Assembly (NCBI GenBank): GCA_945877725.1
Contig: CAMDXR010000139.1
Location: 1 to 7,858, forward strand
DNA: 7,858 nucleotides
Direction: 5' to 3'
Origin: Limnohabitans sp. Rim8
Lineage (GTDB): Bacteria; Pseudomonadota; Gammaproteobacteria; Burkholderiales; Burkholderiaceae_C
The notes beneath the pieces are model-generated. The model did no database searches and had not been told where the DNA came from. It worked only from the letters and a program-made list of their open reading frames with translations. Shown here in pieces: positions 1 to 6,085 of this stretch (its first letter is position 1; the number at the start of each line of letters is the position of its first letter). The position numbers and the translations under genes were made by a program.

Positions 1-738
1 GAAGACCTGTTTGGGGTCAATGAAGGTGGCGAACTGAGTGTAGAAGGCCCCAATGCTGCCGGCCAAACCGCCGCTGATGATCATGGCCTGAGTCTTGACT
101 TTGCGCACATTGATGCCGAGCGCTTCGGCCGCCTGGTCGTTCTCGCGCACGGCGGCCAAGTAGTAGCCAAGGCGTGAACGTTGTACGCCGTAATTGACCA
201 AGATCACCACCGCCAGCAACACCAACGCAATGTACAGATACGGTTTGCGCTCAACAAAGCTCAGCGTCCAAAAGTTGGCTTCAATCACGGTCAGGTAAAT
301 GCCGGTGGCACCCCCCGCATAGTCCCAATTCAAAAGCACATATTTCAGCACTTGTGAGAGCGCCACCGTGAACATGGCGAAGTAATCTTCACCTAAGCCA
401 AAGCGCAGTGTGACCAGTGATATCACCCACGCCAACGCGGCTGCTGAGATGAAACCCAGCACGATGCAAAGCCAGGGATTCAGGCCCATCTTGGTGAACA
501 AGAGGCCGTCCACGTACGCACCCAAACCAAAAAAGCTGATGTATCCCAACAGCAAAAGGCCCGACAGGCCGCCCGCAATCGACCATGCGGTGCCCACGGC
601 AGCATAGACGGCGGCCAATACCATCACCTGAATCAGGTAGTCCGACTCGACCGCGCTGCCACCCATCGCGCACAGCAACACAAAGCCCAGCGCCACGGCC
701 AATTGCCAGTTGTTCCATTCCGATAGAAATTTGTTCAT
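1..738 (-). CDS. livM: Branched-chain amino acid-type ABC transporter permease LivM (3' end outside window)
   Basis: This is one of the two inner-membrane permease subunits of a Liv/HAAT-family ABC importer. From ATG at 738 the frame is open for 246 codons to the window edge with no stop; LivM proteins usually have about 300-350 residues, so the C-terminal quarter or so is missing. Visible hallmarks are several hydrophobic segments, the family glycine-rich segment at residues 56-75 (here GYISFFGLGAY where many homologues read GQxSLGHxAFF), and the cytoplasmic EAA-like coupling loop AAVRENDQAAEALGI at 195-209, which docks on the ATPase. It starts 17 nt after the livH stop, so the two are surely co-transcribed. 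The ribosome-binding site is weak (GGACGAG upstream). The livG and livF ATPase genes are expected further left but are not seen. The transported substrate cannot be told from this subunit. Confidence 0.93.
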   Translation of the reverse strand, partial: MNKFLSEWNNWQLAVALGFVLLCAMGGSAVESDYLIQVMVLAAVYAAVGTAWSIAGGLSGLLLLGYISFFGLGAYVDGLLFTKMGLNPWLCIVLGFISAAALAWVISLVTLRFGLGEDYFAMFTVALSQVLKYVLLNWDYAGGATGIYLTVIEANFWTLSFVERKPYLYIALVLLAVVILVNYGVQRSRLGYYLAAVRENDQAAEALGINVRKVKTQAMIISGGLAGSIGAFYTQFATFIDPKQVF

Positions 739-755
739 GAGATCTCGTCCGTACT

Positions 756-1628
756 TCAGGAAACCTTGCCTTTGAACAGGCCTCGCGGCAGGAACAACAG
801 CACCACCACAAACAGCAGCAAACTCACCAGTTGGCGCATCGCCGGGCCAAAAACCAGCCCGCCTAGCCCTTCCGCCACACCGATGATCAGCCCACCAATG
901 AGGGCACCCGGAAAATTGCCCATCGTGCCCAATACCACAATCACGAAAGCCGGCAAGATGAAGTAGTCGGTGCCGAAAGTGGGGTTGGCAAAAAAGGCCG
1001 GCGCAATCAGCACCCCGGCCATGGCCGCCAACCCTGTGCCCACACCAAAGGTAATCATGTTGACCCGCATGACCTCGATGCCCATCAAGCGGGCCGACTG
1101 CGGATTTTGCGACGCTGCGCGCATCGCCATGCCAGTGCGAGTGTGCTTCAGGAACCACCAGGCCAGCGCCGCAATCAGCGTTGCCGCAGCAAACGAAATC
1201 AGGCGCACATAGGTCAACCGTACGCCACCCAGCTCCATGGCCTCGCCGCTCCATTCGAGCTTAAGAACTTGGTTATTGGGCCCCCAGATGAGCTGCATGG
1301 CCCCGATCATCATGGTGGACAGCCCGATCGTGATCAGCATCTGGTTGATTTGCGGGTGCTGAAGCGCGGGACGGATAAGCAAGCTCTGGATACCTGCACC
1401 CAGCACGGCAACCAGAGCAAATATCAGCAGCGCCACCATATAAGGTGATGCCCCAAGGTTGAAGGCGGTGATGGCCAGGTACATGCCCAGCGTGAGGAAC
1501 TCCGCATGTGCAAAGTTGACTATTTTCATGACGCCATAAATCAGCGTCAGTCCGCAGGCGACCAGTGCATAGATGCCGCCTTGCAGCAGACCCAGCAGCA
1601 CGGTCTGGAGAATCACTTCAAAACTCAT
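756..1628 (-). CDS. livH: Branched-chain amino acid-type ABC transporter permease LivH
   Basis: This is the second inner-membrane permease of the Liv-type importer and should pair with LivM to form the translocation pore. The 290-residue protein is full length for the family. It shows the conserved LivH N-terminal region GLTLIYGVMKIVNFAHAEF (26-44), about eight hydrophobic segments, and an EAA-like coupling loop at about 163-190 (TGMAMRAASQNP followed by ARLMGI). A PRGLFKG tail closes the protein, as is usual in LivH. ATG at 1628 fits the family N-terminus. No Shine-Dalgarno sequence is visible; the bases before ATG are CTTTCTCC. The gene lies 73 bp downstream of the binding-protein gene, across a strong stem-loop, and 17 bp upstream of livM. 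Amino acids are the default substrates, but Liv permeases also serve amides, urea and organic or aromatic acids. Confidence 0.95.
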   Translation of the reverse strand: MSFEVILQTVLLGLLQGGIYALVACGLTLIYGVMKIVNFAHAEFLTLGMYLAITAFNLGASPYMVALLIFALVAVLGAGIQSLLIRPALQHPQINQMLITIGLSTMMIGAMQLIWGPNNQVLKLEWSGEAMELGGVRLTYVRLISFAAATLIAALAWWFLKHTRTGMAMRAASQNPQSARLMGIEVMRVNMITFGVGTGLAAMAGVLIAPAFFANPTFGTDYFILPAFVIVVLGTMGNFPGALIGGLIIGVAEGLGGLVFGPAMRQLVSLLLFVVVLLFLPRGLFKGKVS

Positions 1629-1644
1629 GGAGAAAGCCCGAATA

Positions 1645-1672
1645 AGGTTGCCCTGCCTTAGCAGGGCAACCT
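1645..1672 (-). terminator. Perfect stem-loop between binding-protein gene and livH (attenuator or mRNA stabiliser)
   Basis: Arms 1645-1656 and 1661-1672 are perfectly complementary over 12 bp (AGGTTGCCCTGC on either strand) around a 4-nt loop. Read in the direction of the operon, the hairpin is followed by TATTCGGG, so there is no real U-tract and full termination is unlikely. The position, just after the binding-protein stop and before the permease genes, matches the known arrangement in which a 3' hairpin protects the binding-protein message or partly attenuates downstream transcription, so that receptor exceeds permease. The function is inferred from structure and position. Confidence 0.6.
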
Positions 1673-1701
1673 GGGGTCAGAGAAACAGAAACCCTAAAGC
1701 G

Positions 1702-2925
1702 TCAGCGCGTGACGGGCCAAACGGCTTTGGTCGTTTGGTAAGCCGAAGGCCAGATGACCTTGGACTGACCGCCTGACACCTGGGCGGCCACCAGCGTGGT
1801 GCGCGGCATGAAGCCGGTGTTGTCGAACTTGACACGCTCGTACATAAAGGATTGCGGCCCCAACACCAAGTCCAGTCCTGCCAATGCATCGCGAATGGCC
1901 ACACCATCGGTCGATGCGGCCTTCTCGATGGCTGCGCGAAGGATGTGTACACCGGCATAAGTGGTGTTGGCATTGCCGAGCATGTCTTTGCCTTTGGACC
2001 GCTTCTTGAAGCGCTCATTCACTTCTTTTGCGCCTGGCAGTTTGATGTCGGGGAACCAGTCGTTAATCACAATCACGCCATCGCCTTGCTTACCCAGGTT
2101 GGCCCAGGTGGTAGGGTTGGTGTAGCCACCGCCCAGACCGACCCAACCCATCTTCGGCCAGTACTTGAGCTCCGCCATTTGTTTGAACAACAGCGTAATG
2201 GATGAGGGCTCGCCAGAGGCGAACACCACATCGGGGTTGTCTCTCTTGAGCGACAGGATCACGTCTTCAAATGTGGTCGGATTGGTAGGAAAGACGTTAT
2301 CTTTGAGGAGCTTAAGGCTGTAGTTGCCTATGTGCTTGTTGAACTCGCGCGACACCACATTGCCAAAGAAGTTGTTTTCGCGGACTAAAGCGCAGGTCTT
2401 GGCCTGCCCCCCACTGAGCTGGGACACGACTTCCCCCGAGTTGATGGCGAATTGCGAGAAATGCGGCACGGTCTTGAAAACAAACTTCAAGCCGCGTGAG
2501 GTAATCTCGTCGGCCAGCGCGTTGGGCACCAGATAAGGCACTTTGTTGCGCTCGGCAATCACCGTGCTGGAGATGGTGGCCCCTGACGAGTAGGCTCCCA
2601 CGATGGCTGAAACTTTATCGCGGGAGATCATGCGGTTGGTTTCGGTGTTGGCTTCGTCCACACTTGTAGAGTTGCCGTACACCCCCACAATTTTGGCCCC
2701 CTTCAGAGATTTGATGCCACCGGAAGCATTGATCTCATCGATGGCCATTTCCACGGCCTCCTTGATCAACTGGCCCGATTCGGCAAACGAACCCGTTAAG
2801 GGCAACAAAAATCCAACCTTAACTTCGTTGGCCTGAGCCAACGCAGGAAAGGCAGCGACACCAGCAGCCGTGCCCAAAGTTTGGACGAATTGGCGGCGAG
2901 AAGAGTTGAGATCGTGTTGGGTCAT
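1702..2925 (-). CDS. Tat-exported periplasmic substrate-binding protein of Liv-type ABC transporter (LivK-like, Peripla_BP_6)
   Basis: This 407-residue periplasmic receptor captures the ligand and delivers it to LivH/LivM. An in-frame start exists 28 codons further upstream, but ATG at 2925 has an AGGAG five bases before it and opens directly into a signal peptide, so it is preferred. The leader carries a twin-arginine motif, SRRQFVQ (9-15), a hydrophobic stretch, and a likely cleavage after ALAQA (about residue 32). The mature protein begins EVKVGFLLPLTGSFAESG, the standard type 1 periplasmic-binding fold entry, followed by a region typical of Peripla_BP_6 (AVEMAIDEINASGG, about 55-68; VGAYSSGATIS, about 110-120). 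Tat export means it is probably folded before translocation. It is the first gene of the operon. The neighbouring FCD regulator hints at an organic-acid ligand, but the sequence does not settle this. Confidence 0.92.
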   Translation of the reverse strand: MTQHDLNSSRRQFVQTLGTAAGVAAFPALAQANEVKVGFLLPLTGSFAESGQLIKEAVEMAIDEINASGGIKSLKGAKIVGVYGNSTSVDEANTETNRMISRDKVSAIVGAYSSGATISSTVIAERNKVPYLVPNALADEITSRGLKFVFKTVPHFSQFAINSGEVVSQLSGGQAKTCALVRENNFFGNVVSREFNKHIGNYSLKLLKDNVFPTNPTTFEDVILSLKRDNPDVVFASGEPSSITLLFKQMAELKYWPKMGWVGLGGGYTNPTTWANLGKQGDGVIVINDWFPDIKLPGAKEVNERFKKRSKGKDMLGNANTTYAGVHILRAAIEKAASTDGVAIRDALAGLDLVLGPQSFMYERVKFDNTGFMPRTTLVAAQVSGGQSKVIWPSAYQTTKAVWPVTR

Positions 2926-2930
2926 GAGAA

Positions 2931-2935
2931 CTCCT
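2931..2935 (-). promoter_or_regulatory. Shine-Dalgarno site deciding the binding-protein start
   Basis: AGGAG on the minus strand lies 5 nt before ATG at 2925. It is the only strong ribosome-binding site near the N-terminus and supports this start over the longer in-frame reading that begins at 3009. Confidence 0.8.
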
Positions 2936-2947
2936 GAAGGTTTAAAT

Positions 2948-2971
2948 TTTGTACAAAGGATCGTATACAAG
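2948..2971 (-). promoter_or_regulatory. Tandem GntR-type operator-like palindromes upstream of the ABC operon
   Basis: TTTGTACAAA (2948-2957) is a perfect 10-bp palindrome. TTGTATACG (2962-2970 read on the minus strand) contains the palindrome GTATAC, with its centre 13 bp away. Both resemble the TTGTA-TACAA type of site bound by FadR/FCD-subfamily GntR regulators. They lie 23-46 bp upstream of the binding-protein start. A weak promoter could overlap them on the minus strand (TTGCGA at 2972-2977, 18-bp spacer, TACAAA at 2948-2953), in which case a bound repressor would block RNA polymerase. The promoter match is poor, 4 of 6 bases in each box, and is a suggestion only. Confidence 0.45.
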
Positions 2972-3091
2972 TCGCAAAGTGCCTTATTAGTGGTTTTCCC
3001 TGTAAACAATTACATTCGCGTGGGAGACGTATAACCAAAGCATTCAACGCATTCCTCATCAAAGGAATCCAGTGGGTCAAGCAACCCTTAT

Positions 3092-3147
3092 GCCAGCGAT
3101 CCGGCAAGCACCGCGCCCCCTGAAGGTGCCTTGCATCGCTGGCTTTT
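3092..3147 (+). terminator. Terminator-like stem-loop with TTTT in the leader region upstream of gntR
   Basis: GCCAGCGAT (3092-3100) pairs perfectly with ATCGCTGGC (3135-3143). Inside this, GCAAG plus CACC can pair with GGTG and CTTGC of the other arm with small bulges, giving an imperfect long hairpin. TTTT follows at 3144-3147, then CAATGG. On the plus strand this resembles a weak intrinsic terminator facing gntR, about 130 bp before its start. On the minus strand no U-run follows. It could be a leader attenuator of gntR or an insulator between the divergent units. Confidence 0.4.
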
Positions 3148-3264
3148 CAATGGATGCACTACAAATGTGCTTTGCCAAAAAATGCCAAAAGGCATGCAAA
3201 ACGAAAGCCCCCTCGCCCCCCGCAGCACAAACCCACAACTCAGGCTATGCTTGCGTTTCGTCTT

Positions 3265-3275
3265 TTGTATGACAA
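3265..3275. promoter_or_regulatory. Operator-like palindrome TTGT-ATG-ACAA just before gntR
   Basis: The 11-bp site TTGTATGACAA has perfect TTGT/ACAA arms around 3 bp. That spacing is typical of operators of FadR-subfamily GntR proteins, whose sites often read as TnGTnnnACnA. It ends 4 bp before the chosen gntR ATG, so a bound protein would obstruct transcription or early elongation, as expected for autorepression. The match is to a general family pattern and is not proof of binding. Confidence 0.45.
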
Positions 3276-3279
3276 CTTC

Positions 3280-4053
3280 ATGAGCCAAAACTTCACTCCC
3301 GTCACCAGTGGTGCGCGCTTGTCTGACCAAGTGGCCAAGCAATTGGCCGCCGAAATTCAGCAGGGGCGCTTGTTGCCGGGGGACAAACTGCCCACCGAGG
3401 CGCGCTTGGTAACGCAATTTGAAGTCAGCCGCACCGTGGTGCGCGAAGCGGTTTCTCGCCTCAAGTCTTTGGGCTTGGTGGATTCACGCCAAGGCAGCGG
3501 GGTGTTTGTGAGCCAAAAGCTGCCTTTTGCACCGCTCAATTTCGAGGCCCGGCATGCCGCCTCGCAGGAGGCCGTGGTTCAAATGGTGGAGGTGCGGCGG
3601 GCGCTAGAGGCCGAGGTCGCCGCATTGGCCGCCCAACGGCGCAACGCCGCAGACATCCGGTCCATTGCGCAAGCGGTACAGGCCCTGAACGAAGCGGTTC
3701 TGGCGGGAGGCAACGGCGTGGCCGAAGACGTGAAGTTTCACCGGGCCATTGCCGAGGCGGCGCGCAACCCCTTCCTGATTCAGACTTTGGAGTATTTGGG
3801 CCAGTTTTTGCACGGCGCCACCCAAGTGACGCGGGCCAACGAAGCGCGGCGGGTGGATTTTGCGGCGCAGGTGCAAACCGAGCACCTGGCCATCTTGCAG
3901 GCGGTGGAGGCAGGCGATGCCACGGCCGCCCGGCAAGCCGCAGCCACACACATGGGCAACGCCATCGAGCGCATACAAAGTGCGCCGCCCGCATTTTGGC
4001 AACAAGAAGGTGAACGCCTGGCGCAGCCCCTGGTCAAAGGGCTGTTGGCCTGA
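3280..4053 (+). CDS. GntR family transcriptional regulator, FadR/FCD subfamily
   Basis: This is a 257-residue cytoplasmic DNA-binding regulator. An N-terminal winged helix-turn-helix covers about residues 13-78, with the family signatures GDKLPTEARL (34-43), VSRTVVREAVSRL (49-61) and the wing RQGSGVFV (70-77). The C-terminal FCD ligand domain (about 98-235) keeps the usual metal-binding set: D150 and H154 in EDVKFHRAIAE, H202 in TEHLAIL, and H224 in AATHM. Members usually bind a small carboxylate through this metal. The frame stays open to 3154, but ATG at 3280 gives the usual FadR-type N-terminus; a second candidate is ATG at 3247. None of these starts has a good Shine-Dalgarno sequence. The gene is divergent from the ABC operon and converges on the Bug gene with an 8-bp gap. 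Operator-like sites upstream suggest it controls itself and the ABC operon (inference). Confidence 0.9.
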   Translation: MSQNFTPVTSGARLSDQVAKQLAAEIQQGRLLPGDKLPTEARLVTQFEVSRTVVREAVSRLKSLGLVDSRQGSGVFVSQKLPFAPLNFEARHAASQEAVVQMVEVRRALEAEVAALAAQRRNAADIRSIAQAVQALNEAVLAGGNGVAEDVKFHRAIAEAARNPFLIQTLEYLGQFLHGATQVTRANEARRVDFAAQVQTEHLAILQAVEAGDATAARQAAATHMGNAIERIQSAPPAFWQQEGERLAQPLVKGLLA

Positions 4054-4061
4054 AGTGGGCT

Positions 4062-5093
4062 TTATTCGGCCTTGATGTTGGCCGATTTGACAACCGCCCC
4101 AAAGCGCCCCAAATCGCGCTGCATCTCTTGACCAAACTTGTCGGCACTGCCGGGGCTGGCGGTGATGCCCAGCACGCTCAAGCGTTCGCGCACGGCGGGG
4201 TCGTTCAGCACAGCGTTCAGTTCGGTGTTGAGTTTGTCCAGCACAGGTTTGGGCGTTTTGGCGGGTGCCAACAAACCAACCCACGAGTTGATGTCGAAAT
4301 CGGTCACGCCGTTTTCAATGAAGGTGGGCACATCGGGCAAGGACGATGCACGCTGAGCGCTGGACACAGCCACCGCGTGCAACTTGCCCGACTTGACGTG
4401 TTGAATGGCCCCCGCCACCGCGGTGTAGACCAGCGGAATGTTGCCACCCAGCACGTCGGTCATGGCCTGGCCACCGCCTTTGTAGGGAATGTGGGTCAGG
4501 TTGGCCCCGGTGCGTTGTTTGAGCAATTCGCCCGCAATGTGGGGTGTGCCCCCGGTTCCCGAGGTGCCATAAGACAAACCACCCGCTTGGGTTTTAGACA
4601 GGGCGATCACCTCTTTCAGGCTTTTGGCCGCCACACCGGGGTGCGACACCAAAATCAAAATCGCATCGCCAATCTTGCCAATGGGGGCAAAGTCTTTGGC
4701 GGTGTCAAAGCCCACTTTGGGGAACACATGTGGGTTGATGACCAGCGTGCCATCGAAACCCAGCAACAAGGTGTAGCCATCGGGTTCTGCCGTCGCCACC
4801 AACTGGGTGCCGATGTTGCCCGAGGCACCGGGTTTGTTGTCCACCACCACTTGTTGGCCCAGCCGTTTGGACAACTGCTCGGCGATCAGGCGGCCACTGG
4901 TGTCGGTCACCCCGCCCGGTGTAAAGGGCACCACCAGTCGGATGGGTTTGCTGGGGTAAGCTGCTTGCGCCCAGGCCCCGCCCGAACCCAATAAAAGCGC
5001 ACCGCCCAACAAACTGCCCGCGCTCGCCACCGCGGCTGTGGTCAGTAATTGCCTGAGGCCGATTCGGCGATGGGTGTTCTTCAATAAGCGCAT
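4062..5093 (-). CDS. Bug family (TctC-like) tripartite tricarboxylate transporter substrate-binding protein
   Basis: This is a 343-residue periplasmic solute receptor of the Bug/TctC family, which captures carboxylates and related small molecules. The open frame extends 16 codons further upstream, but ATG at 5093 follows AGGAG at a 6-nt spacing and opens into a basic, hydrophobic signal peptide with likely cleavage near WAQA (41-44). The mature part starts AYPSKPIRLVVPFTPGG, the standard Bug opening. It contains the ligand-loop region PFTPGGVTDTSGR (56-68), NKPGASGNIGTQ (86-97), PDGYTLLLG (104-112), YGTSGTGGTPHIAGE (175-189) and IPYKGGG (202-208). No tctA/tctB membrane genes are present in the window, so it is an orphan Bug receptor, as is common in Burkholderiales. 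It lies 48 bp downstream of the lyase gene on the same strand, probably in one operon. The ligand is unknown. Confidence 0.94.
   Translation of the reverse strand: MRLLKNTHRRIGLRQLLTTAAVASAGSLLGGALLLGSGGAWAQAAYPSKPIRLVVPFTPGGVTDTSGRLIAEQLSKRLGQQVVVDNKPGASGNIGTQLVATAEPDGYTLLLGFDGTLVINPHVFPKVGFDTAKDFAPIGKIGDAILILVSHPGVAAKSLKEVIALSKTQAGGLSYGTSGTGGTPHIAGELLKQRTGANLTHIPYKGGGQAMTDVLGGNIPLVYTAVAGAIQHVKSGKLHAVAVSSAQRASSLPDVPTFIENGVTDFDINSWVGLLAPAKTPKPVLDKLNTELNAVLNDPAVRERLSVLGITASPGSADKFGQEMQRDLGRFGAVVKSANIKAE
4066..4085 (+). terminator. Weak stem-loop downstream of gntR, inside the 3' end of the Bug gene
   Basis: TCGGCC (4066-4071) and GGCCGA (4080-4085) form a 6-bp GC-rich stem with an 8-nt loop, followed on the plus strand by TTTG. 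It starts 13 bp after the gntR stop and could help end gntR transcription. The stem is short, the U-run is minimal and the sequence is also coding on the other strand, so chance is possible. Confidence 0.25.
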
Positions 5094-5099
5094 TTTTGT

Positions 5100-5104
5100 C
5101 TCCT
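5100..5104 (-). promoter_or_regulatory. Shine-Dalgarno site deciding the Bug receptor start
   Basis: AGGAG on the minus strand lies 6 nt before ATG at 5093. It favours this start, which leads straight into the signal peptide, over the longer in-frame reading starting at 5141. Confidence 0.8.
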
Positions 5105-5141
5105 GGTTTGTGATGAAGTCGTTTTGCACGCTGCCTGCCAT

Positions 5142-6014
5142 TCAGTCGGGCTCGGCGTAGCGCTTTTCAAATGCCCACACATCTTCAAAACCCATCAACC
5201 GGGTCAGATCGGCAAAGTCATACAAAGCTGTGTTGCCATGGGCCGAAGAACCCGTGTCTTTGAACTGCCGGTACACCTGGGTCATGGCCTGCACCCCAGC
5301 CAGCAAGGCCGTGACCGGGAAAATCGCCAGCTTGTAGCCCAAGCCCGCCAACTCGTCGCGGGTCAAGACCGGGGTGCGCCCTTTCTCGACCATGTTGGCC
5401 ACCAAGGGCAAATCAAAGCTTTCGCCAATGCGGCGCATTTCTTCTTGCGTCTCGGGCGATTCGACAAACAACACATCGGCCCCAGCCCGCGCATAGGCTT
5501 CGGCCCGGCGCAGCGCTTCGTCCAGACCCAACGTGGTGCGGGCGTCGGTGCGGGCAATGATCAAAAAATCTTTTGATTCTCGAGAGTCCACCGCCACGCG
5601 AATTTTGCGCACCATGTCGGCCATAGGAATCACCCGCCGTCCGGGCGTGTGGCCGCACTTTTTGGGGAACTCTTGGTCTTCGAGCTGGATGGCCGCAGCG
5701 CCCGCCGCTTCGTAGCCACGGACGGTGTGGCGCATGTTCAGCAAGCCGCCATAGCCCGTGTCGGCATCAGCAATCAGAGGCGTGCGGGCCATACCGGCCA
5801 TGGCCGTCACACGGCCCACCATGTCGGAATAGGTGGCCAGCCCCGCATCTGGCAGCCCCATGTGCGAGGCCACGGTGCCGTAACCCGTCATATAAAGCGC
5901 GTCAAAACCAAAGCTGTCGGCGAGCCGCAAAGACACCATGTCGAAAACACCGGGGGCAACCACCAGACCGGGTTGATTCAATCGCGCACGCAAGGCACTG
6001 GTTTGGGCATTCAT
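5142..6014 (-). CDS. Isocitrate lyase/PEP mutase superfamily protein, probable 2-methylisocitrate/dimethylmalate-type C-C lyase
   Basis: This is a 290-residue cytosolic alpha/beta-barrel enzyme of full family length. Mg2+-site residues appear in IADADTGYGG (D83, D85) and LEDQ (E112, D113). The gating-loop signature KKCGH (118-122) carries the catalytic Cys120 found in isocitrate and 2-methylisocitrate lyases and 2,3-dimethylmalate lyase. Later barrel motifs are IARTDAR (153-159), VLFVESP (181-187) and LVANM (204-208). The cysteine loop argues for C-C cleavage of a 2-substituted malate- or citrate-like acid rather than oxaloacetate decarboxylation or phosphonate chemistry. The exact substrate is not determined; databases often label such proteins carboxyvinyl-carboxyphosphonate phosphorylmutase. 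ATG at 6014 fits the N-terminus but has no Shine-Dalgarno sequence. It is the first gene of a probable operon with the Bug receptor and is divergent from the SDR gene. Confidence 0.9.
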   Translation of the reverse strand: MNAQTSALRARLNQPGLVVAPGVFDMVSLRLADSFGFDALYMTGYGTVASHMGLPDAGLATYSDMVGRVTAMAGMARTPLIADADTGYGGLLNMRHTVRGYEAAGAAAIQLEDQEFPKKCGHTPGRRVIPMADMVRKIRVAVDSRESKDFLIIARTDARTTLGLDEALRRAEAYARAGADVLFVESPETQEEMRRIGESFDLPLVANMVEKGRTPVLTRDELAGLGYKLAIFPVTALLAGVQAMTQVYRQFKDTGSSAHGNTALYDFADLTRLMGFEDVWAFEKRYAEPD

Positions 6015-6085
6015 GGAGAAAATTTTTCTGAAGAGTGTTTAAATCGCGGCATTCAATTTTCCTTATTTCAGCAGAAGAGAACACC
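6015..6085. promoter_or_regulatory. 71-bp divergent promoter region between lyase and SDR genes
   Basis: This AT-rich gap must hold the start signals for at least one of two divergent units. AGAAAATTTTTCT (6017-6029) is a palindrome with perfect 6-bp arms around one central base, lying almost on the lyase start codon. A GAAGAGA (6074-6080) ending 5 nt before the SDR ATG is a moderate ribosome-binding site and supports that start. No convincing -35/-10 pair and no TTGT/ACAA operator of the kind seen near gntR was found here. Confidence 0.5.

Larger units (their letters stand above)
2926..3279. other. 354-bp divergent intergenic region between ABC operon and gntR
   Basis: No credible gene was seen on either strand; the short open frames have no family resemblance and overlap the regulatory palindromes. 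The part nearest the ABC operon (about 2940-3060) is visibly AT-richer than the genes. It holds two GntR-like palindromes at 2948-2971, a small inverted repeat ATTCCT/AGGAAT at 3051-3068, a larger stem-loop plus TTTT at 3092-3147, a short inverted repeat at 3182-3195, and a TTGT/ACAA palindrome at 3265-3275. A possible -10 element TATAAC (3030-3035, plus strand) has no convincing -35. It presumably holds both divergent promoters. Confidence 0.7.

Noticed and set aside
389..811. 140-codon minus-strand open frame overlapping livM and the end of livH
   Set aside because: It is a frame shadow: the livM frame across the same bases gives clear permease motifs without a stop.
2922..3107. Small ORF in the intergenic region upstream of the binding-protein gene
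   Set aside because: It has no ribosome-binding site, no recognisable product, and overlaps the operator-like palindromes and the preferred start.
3156..3170. GCAC/GTGC mini inverted repeat
   Set aside because: The stem is only 4 bp with a 7-nt loop, expected by chance.
3182..3195. Possible CRISPR-like or IS-end repeat in the intergenic region
   Set aside because: There is a single short inverted repeat, with no spaced direct repeats, target-site duplication or transposase.
3604..4284. 226-codon minus-strand open frame antisense to gntR
   Set aside because: It is composition-driven antisense to a clear GntR/FCD coding sequence, with no signature and an arginine-, glycine- and glutamine-rich product.
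4128..4994. 288-codon plus-strand open frame antisense to the Bug gene
   Set aside because: The product is rich in His, Gly and Gln with no motif, while the opposite strand has full Bug-family hallmarks.
6035..6085. N-terminal extension of the SDR from the upstream ATG
   Set aside because: The extra 17 residues lie outside the SDR fold, and ATG 6086 has the better ribosome-binding site and the usual family start.
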